Of a stretch of 64,000 bases of DNA, positions 55,589-63,021 are shown one piece after another. The number at the start of each line of letters is the position of its first letter. The first letter of the stretch is position 1. Both the position numbers and the translations under genes were made by a program. The DNA comes from Metabacillus lacus (GTDB taxonomy: Bacteria; Bacillota; Bacilli; Bacillales; Bacillaceae), in contig NZ_WKKI01000005.1 in NCBI RefSeq assembly GCF_009674805.1, positions 62,001-126,000 of the forward strand, given 5' to 3'. The notes under the pieces are model-generated. The model made no database searches. It had not been told where the DNA came from and saw only the letters and a list, made by a program, of their open reading frames with translations.

Positions 55589-56710
55589 TTACATGTTTTG
55601 GACGACAGGCAGTTTGATATAGAATGTCGATCCTAATCCTTGGGTACTGGAAAATTCAATCGTACCCTGATGGCTTGAAACAATTTCATTGCAAACAGCA
55701 AGCCCGATGCCTGTTCCCCTGTTTTTGGTCGTAAAAAATACACTGAACAGCTTTTCTTTCGTATGATCGCTCATGCCGATTCCATTATCGGCAATCGAAA
55801 TAACAATGCTGCCATTCTTTTCTTCAGAAGAAATGACAATTGACCCTAGTTCCGGTTTGCCTGATTCCTGAATAGCTTCAATGGCATTTTTAATGATGTT
55901 TAACAGCACTTGTTTAATCTGTTTTATATCAATGCTGACAATTTGGTCAGAAACATTTTGTAAATATTCAATAGAACAGTTTGCCAGAATAGAGTCACTT
56001 TGGCAGATCATGACAGAATCCTTAAGCACCTTGGAAACAAGCACTTCTTCCCTGCTGCTGAATTTGGGCTTTGATGTATTTAAGAATTCATAAATAATAT
56101 CATTTGCTCTATCCAGCTCTTCCAGCGCGAGATTTGTATAATGAACCGGTGCATCCATCTCGACTAAATGCGGTTTGAGCATCTGCAGCAGCCCTCTAAC
56201 ACTCGTCAGCGGCTTGCGAATTTCATGCGAGATGCTTTCTGCCACCTTTTCAACTGTGAGCAGATGATCCTGTTTGATAATCAGCTCTTTCATTTCATTC
56301 AGCGATATTTCAAGCTCTTCTCTTTTTTCCATAAGAAAAATATTTTCATTAATCAAATCCTGCTCAAAATTTTTCAGAGCTTCCTTAATGTGATCTGACA
56401 CTTCCTCTTTGTTTACACAAAAAATATGAATATATTCTTTACTGTCATATTGAATGTGCACATCAAAGAGACTAAGAGGATTTGTTTTTGTTTTTAAGTT
56501 TAATTCTATCTTTGTAATAGATGGCGTTTCCAGAATAAACTTTGCAGCCTTTTTTTTGCTGCCGATGCTGACAATGTCCAGAAAGTTCTTCACTTCATCA
56601 AAATCCTGCAGGGTATTTTTGGACACTGCAATGATATCAAGTTTTTTGTCCACCAAAAAATATGGAAAGGGGATTTTTTCATACTTATTAGATATTGACA
56701 ACATTTCCAT
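55589..56710 (-). CDS. PAS-like sensor histidine kinase of the B12 module
   Basis: This soluble histidine kinase has 373 residues. Residues 10-100 form a PAS-like domain (IPFPYFLVDKKLDIIAVS start) that resembles the N-terminus of the STAS protein at 58262. A coiled coil (about 105-150) precedes the phospho-acceptor His162 in SHEIRKPLTSVRGLLQML, which is very like Bacillus sporulation kinases. The ATPase has N-box NIIKNAIEAI, DNGIGM, FFTTKNRGTGIGL. No membrane helix and no adjacent response regulator are present. Its ATG lies inside the end of the B12-binding gene (23-base overlap), so translation is coupled and the B12 protein is the likely input. Spo0F as target is a guess. Confidence 0.85.
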   Translation of the reverse strand: MEMLSISNKYEKIPFPYFLVDKKLDIIAVSKNTLQDFDEVKNFLDIVSIGSKKKAAKFILETPSITKIELNLKTKTNPLSLFDVHIQYDSKEYIHIFCVNKEEVSDHIKEALKNFEQDLINENIFLMEKREELEISLNEMKELIIKQDHLLTVEKVAESISHEIRKPLTSVRGLLQMLKPHLVEMDAPVHYTNLALEELDRANDIIYEFLNTSKPKFSSREEVLVSKVLKDSVMICQSDSILANCSIEYLQNVSDQIVSIDIKQIKQVLLNIIKNAIEAIQESGKPELGSIVISSEEKNGSIVISIADNGIGMSDHTKEKLFSVFFTTKNRGTGIGLAVCNEIVSSHQGTIEFSSTQGLGSTFYIKLPVVQNM

Positions 56711-57374
56711 GGCGCTCAGTCCTCATATCTTGAATCCAGATTTTTAATTGCATCAGATCGGAAAAGATAACAGTATCTTCGGGACAATAAAACTCAAGAT
56801 CATACGTACTGGCTAGTTTTCCGCCTACCAGGATTGTCGGGACATGATGCAGCTCTTGTAAGACTTCTATATATTTAATCAATTGCGGCAGATGATATAC
56901 AATATTAACTGAAATTCCTATCACTGAAGGCTTCCACTTCTCAGCAAAATTTACTGCATCCTCTAAAGGAAGATTTGATCCCAAAAACTTGGCATCCCAT
57001 CCATATTCCTTAAACAAGTTTGCGACCATGTTGATGCCGAGATCATGTTCCTCGCCGGACACACAAAAAAACATTGCTCTGTCCCTTGAATTCTTGGAAT
57101 AGAGGGACTGATAGTTATTTTCTTTGCTGGTTTTCTCAAAGAAGTAATTCGTAATAATGGTTTTGCAGACATTAGATGCAATATGCTCTTGTGCCACGGT
57201 CACACGATTCTCTTCCCAGAGCTGTCCAATATAGTACATCGTGTCCGTTAACAATTGATAAACATCCATACTTGATGATTCTTCTGTCATATGCTCGTTC
57301 ACCAATTCCCATGAATCACTAATCCGGCCGTTTATCAGTAACTTACTTAACTCCTGAACAACATCTATGTTCAT
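56688..57374 (-). CDS. CarH-like B12-binding sensor protein 1
   Basis: This 228-residue protein has the two sensor domains of CarH photoreceptors but no DNA-binding domain. Residues about 1-85 form a four-helix B12-cap with the signature Wx9EH (Trp53, Glu63-His64 in LWEENRVTVAQEH). Residues 98-225 form a Rossmann B12-binding domain with E-x-H-x-x-G (Glu108, His110, Gly113) where His110 would be the lower cobalt ligand. The residue after Trp is Glu, whereas T. thermophilus CarH has His there, so the lit-state chemistry may differ. ATG start at 57374 after GGAGATAAA. It is divergent from a paralogue at 57595 and overlaps a kinase gene. Confidence 0.85.
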   Translation of the reverse strand: MNIDVVQELSKLLINGRISDSWELVNEHMTEESSSMDVYQLLTDTMYYIGQLWEENRVTVAQEHIASNVCKTIITNYFFEKTSKENNYQSLYSKNSRDRAMFFCVSGEEHDLGINMVANLFKEYGWDAKFLGSNLPLEDAVNFAEKWKPSVIGISVNIVYHLPQLIKYIEVLQELHHVPTILVGGKLASTYDLEFYCPEDTVIFSDLMQLKIWIQDMRTERHGNVVNI

Positions 57375-57391
57375 TTTATCTCCAACCTTCT

Positions 57392-57409
57392 AAACGGCTT
57401 TCACCGTTT
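57392..57409 (-). promoter_or_regulatory. Inverted repeat before B12 sensor 1
   Basis: AAACGG, six bases, CCGTTT lies 18 bases upstream of the start codon, before the ribosome binding site. It could be an operator or an mRNA hairpin. Confidence 0.35.
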
Positions 57410-57508
57410 TAATAGCGTGATGATTAGGATACCTTCAGGGATTTATTTTGGCTCTTTCCTTAAGAGTAACACATGCATGGGAATTCATAAACCTTTAACA
57501 CATTCTTA

Positions 57509-57557
57509 TTTGACAAAATTGCCTTTTTGACAAATTGAAACATGAATATGGTACACT
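57509..57557 (+). promoter_or_regulatory. Promoter region of B12 sensor 2 with direct repeats
   Basis: TTTGACAAAATTG (57509-57521) is repeated as TTTGACAAATTG (57526-57537). The second contains a -35-like TTGACA (57527-57532) with TACACT 19 bases on (57552-57557). The repeats might bind a regulator; the promoter is plausible but has a long spacer. Confidence 0.4.
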
Positions 57558-57594
57558 ATTGTCAGCTTCATTTTTAAAGTAGAGGTGAATACGT

Positions 57595-58275
57595 TTGAAT
57601 CAGCAGGTAAAGACTCTGGCTTCCCTTTTGCTGGCCGGCGATACTGAAGAGGCATGGAAGCTGGTCCTCACGGAGTATCAGGACGGCAAGACAAGCCTAC
57701 AGCTTTATGAGGAACTGTTTACAAGAGCGATGCAGTATATTGGAGAGTTATGGGAAACAGATGACATATCTGTAGCGGACGAACACCTGGCGACCACGAC
57801 GTGCGATTATCTTTTATCCAGATATGCATATCTCTTAAAGAAAAGAAGTTACTTTGTAAATAATGATGAAAAAATAAAAAGAAACGCCATGTTTTTCTGT
57901 CTGCAGGATGAACAGCATTATCTCGGCCTGAAAATGGCTTCGCTCGTCTTTGAGGAAAGAGGCTGGGAAACACAGCTTCACGGGGCAAACCTTCCTTTGG
58001 AAGATGCCATTCAAACAGCAGAAGAGGCTAAGCCGGAAGTCATTCTTCTTTCATTCACGCTTTTGTATCATGCAGAAAAGCTGAGCAGCTATGTCAGGGA
58101 GCTGGAAGCCCTTCCGCACAAACCGGCAATCGTTGTCGGAGGAAGACTTTTGCCAAAATATGATTTTAGAAAATATTGCAGCGAAAACACAAAGCTATTG
58201 AGCAGCCTTTCAGATTTGGATTCGTGGATTGCAGCTGAGTTTGGACACGGAGTGAAGATGGATGTCAATGATTGA
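57595..58275 (+). CDS. CarH-like B12-binding sensor protein 2
   Basis: This 226-residue paralogue of the protein at 56688 is divergently transcribed. The B12-cap region again has Wx9EH (Trp53, Glu63-His64 in LWETDDISVADEH), and the Rossmann domain has E-x-H-x-x-G (Glu106, His108, Gly111 in DEQHYLG). LPLEDAIQTAEEAKPEVILLSF and VVGGRLLPKYDF match NLPLEDAVNF and LVGGKLASTYDL of copy 1. It starts at a TTG (57595) after AGAGGTGAATACG. Its end overlaps the STAS gene by 14 bases, so the pair is translated together, mirroring the sensor-kinase pair on the other strand. Confidence 0.85.
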   Translation: MNQQVKTLASLLLAGDTEEAWKLVLTEYQDGKTSLQLYEELFTRAMQYIGELWETDDISVADEHLATTTCDYLLSRYAYLLKKRSYFVNNDEKIKRNAMFFCLQDEQHYLGLKMASLVFEERGWETQLHGANLPLEDAIQTAEEAKPEVILLSFTLLYHAEKLSSYVRELEALPHKPAIVVGGRLLPKYDFRKYCSENTKLLSSLSDLDSWIAAEFGHGVKMDVND

Positions 58276-59014
58276 ACATTTACCAGTACCCTATTTCAAA
58301 ATAAACAGAGATTTTGGTATCCTGTCATCTTCAAGAATTGCCAGAACAGTCTTCGCTCCAGCCGCCTCCTTTCTGGAACTGGTGGACGAAGACAGCCTGA
58401 ACAAAGCAAAAAAGGTCCTGCTCTCTATAGAAAGAAATAAAACGGAACTTGTCCTGAAAACGGCATCCTCCCCATTTTCCCTTTTTGAAATATCATTCAA
58501 CTGGGAAGGTGACGAGGCTCACCTGATCTGCAGTGAAAAGGACTACCGGATAGATGAACTTTATCAGCAAATTGAATCGAACCGCCAGCGCATTGCTGAC
58601 ACGGATTTTGAACTGCTGATCAAAAAAGAAGAATTACAAGTATCACTTAACAGGGTGCTGGAACTTTCCAGCCCTTTCATTCCTTTATCGTCGAAAGTCG
58701 TACTGATCCCGCTTTACGGCAACCTGACAGGTGATTTCGTCGAAAAAAATGTAAGCAGACTTCTCTCCTCGCTGCACGAAGGAAAACATGAAAAAGCCCT
58801 GCTGGATTTTCATGGTATCGGTGACTTAACTGAAGAAGGAATTTCTTCCTTAAACGATCTAATCCTTCAATTTAAAGCTATGGGTACCACAACCTACATG
58901 ATTGGCGTTCACCCTAAGCAGGTGCCTGTACTGCACCGCGCTATCAAAGACAGCGAGGATATATACAGCCTGCCTAATCTGAAAGAAGCCATTCGAAAAC
59001 TCCTTCACACCTGA
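58262..59014 (+). CDS. PAS-like/STAS protein (RsbR-type) of the B12 module
   Basis: This 250-residue protein has an N-terminal PAS-like domain (HLPVPYFKINRDFGILSSS) homologous to that of the histidine kinase at 55589, a coiled-coil linker (about 95-135), and a C-terminal STAS domain resembling RsbR stressosome proteins. The STAS part starts KVVLIPLYGNLTGDFVEKNV and continues LLDFHGIGDLTEEGISSLND, with a Thr at the usual phospho-site region, and GVHPKQVPVLHRAIKD. The shared N-terminal domain probably docks on the B12 sensor. It may feed cobalamin or light signals into SigB-type stress signalling, as LOV-STAS YtvA does; this is inference. Confidence 0.82.
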   Translation: MSMIEHLPVPYFKINRDFGILSSSRIARTVFAPAASFLELVDEDSLNKAKKVLLSIERNKTELVLKTASSPFSLFEISFNWEGDEAHLICSEKDYRIDELYQQIESNRQRIADTDFELLIKKEELQVSLNRVLELSSPFIPLSSKVVLIPLYGNLTGDFVEKNVSRLLSSLHEGKHEKALLDFHGIGDLTEEGISSLNDLILQFKAMGTTTYMIGVHPKQVPVLHRAIKDSEDIYSLPNLKEAIRKLLHT

Positions 59015-59053
59015 CTGTACGCTGTGGCTGCGGGTTATGGTGAGAAAAGTTAT

Positions 59054-59107
59054 AATCACGGCATGTGTTCGGTATAAAAATACCGGGCGCAAGCCGTGAT
59101 TTTTTTG
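59054..59107 (+). terminator. Terminator of the B12-STAS operon
   Basis: AATCACGGC (59054-59062) pairs with GCCGTGATT (59093-59101), with an inner CGGTAT/ATACCG stem, and seven Ts follow. Confidence 0.88.
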
Positions 59108-59390
59108 ATTGGATGAGGGTGCTGTTGAATGGCTGGTGAGTACGTCCTGGGCAGCTTCCCTCACCAGAACGCATGGTTACTCTAGCATGTCAAGTTCACT
59201 ATTGTAAAATATGGAAATATGCTGCATTCTTAGAAGTCAGGTACACATAGCATTTATGAAAAAGCATTTCGCATACTAACTATACGATTTTAGAAAAAAT
59301 ACATTCTTTTTAATAAGATAAGCGAATAGTTGAAAATCTTAGTGAAAAAGATAGTTAATTAGTTGCATATTAGCCACTTAATTAGCGCAG
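59108..59390. other. Intergenic stretch with no gene
   Basis: No start signal, RNA or repeat was found between the B12-STAS terminator and the next terminator. Confidence 0.4.
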
Positions 59391-59421
59391 GAAAAAAGAG
59401 CATATTCGTTATGCTCTTTTT
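59391..59421 (-). terminator. Terminator of the lipoprotein gene
   Basis: AAAAAGAGCATA, a short loop, TATGCTCTTTTT with a T-run on both sides, directly past the stop at 59425. Confidence 0.85.
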
Positions 59422-59424
59422 ACA

Positions 59425-59952
59425 TTATTCATTTAGTTCATCAGTTGTCTTGAAAATTCTTGAATATACATCTTTGATGTTATCCGTAGTTTTCTTTCCA
59501 TTATACAAACCGTATTTCCAACTTAATTTTTGCGAATTAAGAGCGCCAACCGCATAAACATCGCCATCGCCAGCAGACCAACTCCAATTCTCATCGTACT
59601 TTATTTCCTTCACAGCAAAAGGAATAAAATTTTTAGCAGAAATAAAAAAGAATGGAATTGTTGAATTGGAATAAACATCTGCATATTGGCTTTCAGAAGC
59701 CTCTGCAAGATGATCCTCCTCAATAAAGACTGCATCATAAGACATCAGTTCATCACTAGCCATTTCATCGAATGAAAACTCCGTAAATCTTACTTGTTCC
59801 TCTTTGACTTTTGGCGGTTCTCCGACCACTGCAATTCTCAAAGAATTTCCTTCATAAGCCTCGAAATCAGGGCTAGAAGTACAAGCCGTTAGAGCTACTG
59901 TTAGAATTAATAAGATAAAACATAAATACCTGTTTCTATTTAATCTTTTCAT
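59425..59952 (-). CDS. Hypothetical lipoprotein
   Basis: This 175-residue exported lipoprotein has a basic start (MKRLNRNRYL), a hydrophobic stretch and lipobox LTAC. The mature part is acidic (SLRIAVVGEPPKVKEEQVRF; DELMSYDAVFIEEDHLAEA) and has an alpha/beta character. No family was recognised; similar short lipoproteins occur in Bacillus. GGGGGATGCAT precedes the ATG at 59952. It has its own terminator and no operon partner. Confidence 0.75.
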   Translation of the reverse strand: MKRLNRNRYLCFILLILTVALTACTSSPDFEAYEGNSLRIAVVGEPPKVKEEQVRFTEFSFDEMASDELMSYDAVFIEEDHLAEASESQYADVYSNSTIPFFFISAKNFIPFAVKEIKYDENWSWSAGDGDVYAVGALNSQKLSWKYGLYNGKKTTDNIKDVYSRIFKTTDELNE

Positions 59953-60306
59953 ATGCATCCCCCATTAACATATTTTAACATAATTTTCTAATTACCTTGT
60001 TAAATACATTATTAAGGAGCAGATTACTCGACTTATTGCATACATAAAACTGCTTTTTTGAAATGTCTCATCGTTGAGCAGGTGTACTGCCGGGCCTTTT
60101 GGCTTTTAAGCTAAAAAAAATTGTAATAAGTCCGGAGTATACTGAGGAGTGCCATTTGAGCGAACTTGAAATTGAAATTAGAATTAAAGTAATTTTTCCA
60201 CCGCCACGAGCTGTCGTCTTACTGGAATAGATAACCTCCTGCGGATTCGCTGGATGAAAATATTCTTAGGCATGGTTTCTTCCAGAAGATAGACAAACTG
60301 ACCCTC
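59953..60306. other. Intergenic stretch with no supported gene
   Basis: A 24-codon frame from a TTG near 60155 follows GAGGAG and ends TAG near 60229 (VIFPPPRAVVLLE), which may be a relic. The rest holds no feature before the hairpin repeat array. Confidence 0.3.
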
Positions 60307-60668
60307 TTTGTTATACTATCTCGCCTTTTTCACCAGATAGTAGAACAAAAACACTCTCTTTGTTCTACTATCTTCTAGACGCTATAACAAAACACCTCTC
60401 TTTGTTCTACTATCTCGCCTTTTTCGCCAGATAGTAGAACAAAAACACTCTGTTTGTTCTACTATCTTCCAGATGCTATAACAAAACACCTCTCTTTGTT
60501 CTACTATCTCGCAGAAGCTAGAACAAAAACCCCCTCTTTGTCCTACTATCCCGCAAATACTATAACAAACCCACCTTCATTCATCATAAGGTTCCACATG
60601 TCCTGCCATACAGCAGCACAAACCCACCCCTCTTTGTCCTACTATCCCGCAAATGCTATAACAAACAG
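60307..60668. repeat. Hairpin repeat array A2 (about seven units)
   Basis: The units start TTTGTTCTACTATCT and end with the inverse AGATAGTAGAACAAA or a decayed form (GCTATAACAAA). The first and third units have the 52-53-bp form with CGCCTTTTTC in the loop; others are about 42 bp. The last two units read TTTGTCCTACTATCC and are split by an unrelated 40-50-bp stretch. It is the same family as 3160-3530. Confidence 0.85.
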
Positions 60669-60734
60669 CCTTCAATCATCATAAGATCCCGCCTCCCCCC
60701 ATACAGGAGCACATAAACCCAGCACACTCCCCCT

Positions 60735-60764
60735 AAAAAAACCCGCCGCAGCAAGCGGCAGGGC
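60735..60764 (-). terminator. Terminator of the alpha-galactosidase gene
   Basis: GCCGC and GCGGC, extended by CCC and GGG, with seven Ts after it on the minus strand. Confidence 0.8.
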
Positions 60765-60774
60765 CTTTTCATTA

Positions 60775-63003
60775 TTATTTTGCTTTCAGCTTAAAAATCG
60801 CAGAGCGGAAATCCCCCTGCTTTCCTTGATAGTGAGGGTCGGCACCTGAGTTTTCGTTTTGCAGGAAGATGCCATAGTGCATCAGCTCATCGCCATAGAA
60901 GGTTCCTTCTCTTCCGCTGATCGTATATTGGAGATCAGCATGCAGGCCTTTCAGCTGAAGTTTTTTGAAGCCGGGGTTTGGCCTGGCAAGGACTTGATAG
61001 AATCCTGCCAGCGCTTCCTTTTGGTCGTTTGATACTACCATCCAGGCTGTTTCGTTGTAATCTCCTTGGAATGGGCTTTTCAGGCGGTAAAATGTGCCGT
61101 ATTGGAGCAGACTGCGGTTTTCCTTATAGTAACTGATTTGATTTCGCACTTCTTCCTTTTCCTGTTCAGTCATTTCAGTGACGTCCAGTTCATAGCCGAA
61201 GACACCAAATATGGCTGCGTCTCCTCTGTTTTGGAGGCTTGTCCATCTTTTCACCTGATGGTTGGGCACCGCTGATACATGGGCGCCGATGCTGCTGAGC
61301 GGGTACACCATACTGGATCCGTATTGAATTTTCAACCTTTCCACTGCGTCTGTATTATCGCTTGTCCATGCCTGCGGTGCGTAATAGAGCATTCCGGGAT
61401 CGAATCTGCTTCCTCCGCTTGCACAAGATTCAAAGAGCACATCAGGGAACGCCGTGGTCAGCCTTTCATATAAATCATAAACTCCCAATATATATCTGTG
61501 CGCTACTTCACTTTGCCTTTCAGCAGGCAGCTTCTCAGATCCAATTTCGGTCATATATCTATTCATATCCCATTTGACATAAGAGATTGGAGCATCTTTC
61601 AGGATAGCTGCCATTTTTTCATAAATAAAATTGACAACGTCACTTCTGGAGTAATCCAGCACATATTGATTTCGGCCGTGTGATCTTGCTCTTTCCGGAA
61701 CGTGGATAATCCAGTCAGGATGCTTTTCGTACAGGTCGCTGATTTTGGATACCATTTCAGGCTCAAACCAAAGTCCGAATTGCAGTCCTAGTTCAGTAAC
61801 CTTTTCCGCCAGTCCCTTCACGCCATTTGGAAGCTTTCGTTTGTCTGCAAACCAGTCTCCTAATGATGTATGATCATCATCCCGTTTTCCGAACCAGCCG
61901 TCATCCAGGACAAACAGCTCTATACCGAGTTTTTTAGCTTCCACTGCCATCTCGACAATCTTTTCTTCATAAAAATCGAAGTAGGTACCTTCCCAGTTGT
62001 TGATTAACACAGGTCTTTCTTTATCTCTCCAATGACCTCTGGCCAGCCTCTGCTGATACAGGCGGTGATATGCCGAGCTCATACCATTCAGTCCTTGGTC
62101 GGAATAGACCATCACAGCTTCAGGAGTTTGAAAGGTCTCTCCCTCCTCAAGAAGCCATGAAAAATCAAAGGGGTTGATCCCTAAGCTCACCCTTGGCACC
62201 TGATAGTGATCCACCTCTGTCTGGGCAAGGAAATTCCCGCTGTACACCAGGCTGAAGCCGTATACTTCTCCTTCATGTTCCGTTGCTGCCGGTCTTTTCA
62301 GGGCAAGAAACGGATTTTGCTGGCTGCTGCTTGTGCCCCTTGTGCTGGTGATGCTTTGAATGCCGGGACGCAGCGGGCTGGTGTATAAGTGGCGCTCTCT
62401 TGACCATGATCCTGACAGCTGCAGCATCTCAAAATCTGCATCAAATAAATCGACTGACATGCTCAGCGCCCGTGTGAGCTTTAGAGAACTGCTGCTGCAA
62501 TTCGTAAAGCGTGCATTTCTCGCTATAGCAGGATGGTCGCGGAAAACTGTATATGAAAGAATCAATTCTGCCCTAATGACTGAATCATAGAGGATGATTT
62601 CAAGGGTTTCCGCTTCTTCTGCTCCTTCTGTATAAGTGGCCGGAAGTCCCTTCAGTCGAGGTTTTCCAGAAGTAATGCTGTGGCTTTTATATCGGAAATC
62701 CGTTATTCTGCTTCCATTTTCCTGAGAAATCTGAAAGGCAGGCTCTCTGTAATCGGTTGTTCCGTAGGATGGATATTCCTGCTTCAGGTAATCAAGAGAG
62801 AATTCCCCGTCTCCTTCATACACACAGGAAGTTGCTGCTTTCTGCTGAGTCCGGAACATATGTGTAAAAGACTCTCTGTGCCGGATTTCTTTACCAAAAT
62901 ACAGGTGGCCAAGCTGTTCATTTTTCATAATTGTAAAGATATAGCTGACACCTTTTGACTGTAAATGAAATTCTCTTGTTAGCTTGTTATAGTAAATTGC
63001 CAT
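60775..63003 (-). CDS. Alpha-galactosidase (GH36)
   Basis: This 742-residue GH36 enzyme hydrolyses alpha-1,6-galactosides such as melibiose or raffinose. It has an N-terminal beta-sandwich (to about 330), a TIM barrel with ELFVLDDGWFGKRDDDHTSLGDW, the nucleophile Asp in YVKWDMNRYM, CASGGSRFDPGMLYYAPQAWTSDNTDAVERL with the acid/base Asp, and a C-terminal beta domain. There is no signal peptide, so it acts inside the cell. GGGGGAAACACA precedes the ATG. A LacI regulator gene lies 18 bases upstream in the same direction and is the likely controller. Confidence 0.92.
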   Translation of the reverse strand: MAIYYNKLTREFHLQSKGVSYIFTIMKNEQLGHLYFGKEIRHRESFTHMFRTQQKAATSCVYEGDGEFSLDYLKQEYPSYGTTDYREPAFQISQENGSRITDFRYKSHSITSGKPRLKGLPATYTEGAEEAETLEIILYDSVIRAELILSYTVFRDHPAIARNARFTNCSSSSLKLTRALSMSVDLFDADFEMLQLSGSWSRERHLYTSPLRPGIQSITSTRGTSSSQQNPFLALKRPAATEHEGEVYGFSLVYSGNFLAQTEVDHYQVPRVSLGINPFDFSWLLEEGETFQTPEAVMVYSDQGLNGMSSAYHRLYQQRLARGHWRDKERPVLINNWEGTYFDFYEEKIVEMAVEAKKLGIELFVLDDGWFGKRDDDHTSLGDWFADKRKLPNGVKGLAEKVTELGLQFGLWFEPEMVSKISDLYEKHPDWIIHVPERARSHGRNQYVLDYSRSDVVNFIYEKMAAILKDAPISYVKWDMNRYMTEIGSEKLPAERQSEVAHRYILGVYDLYERLTTAFPDVLFESCASGGSRFDPGMLYYAPQAWTSDNTDAVERLKIQYGSSMVYPLSSIGAHVSAVPNHQVKRWTSLQNRGDAAIFGVFGYELDVTEMTEQEKEEVRNQISYYKENRSLLQYGTFYRLKSPFQGDYNETAWMVVSNDQKEALAGFYQVLARPNPGFKKLQLKGLHADLQYTISGREGTFYGDELMHYGIFLQNENSGADPHYQGKQGDFRSAIFKLKAK

Positions 63004-63021
63004 TGTGTTTCCCCCATTTCA

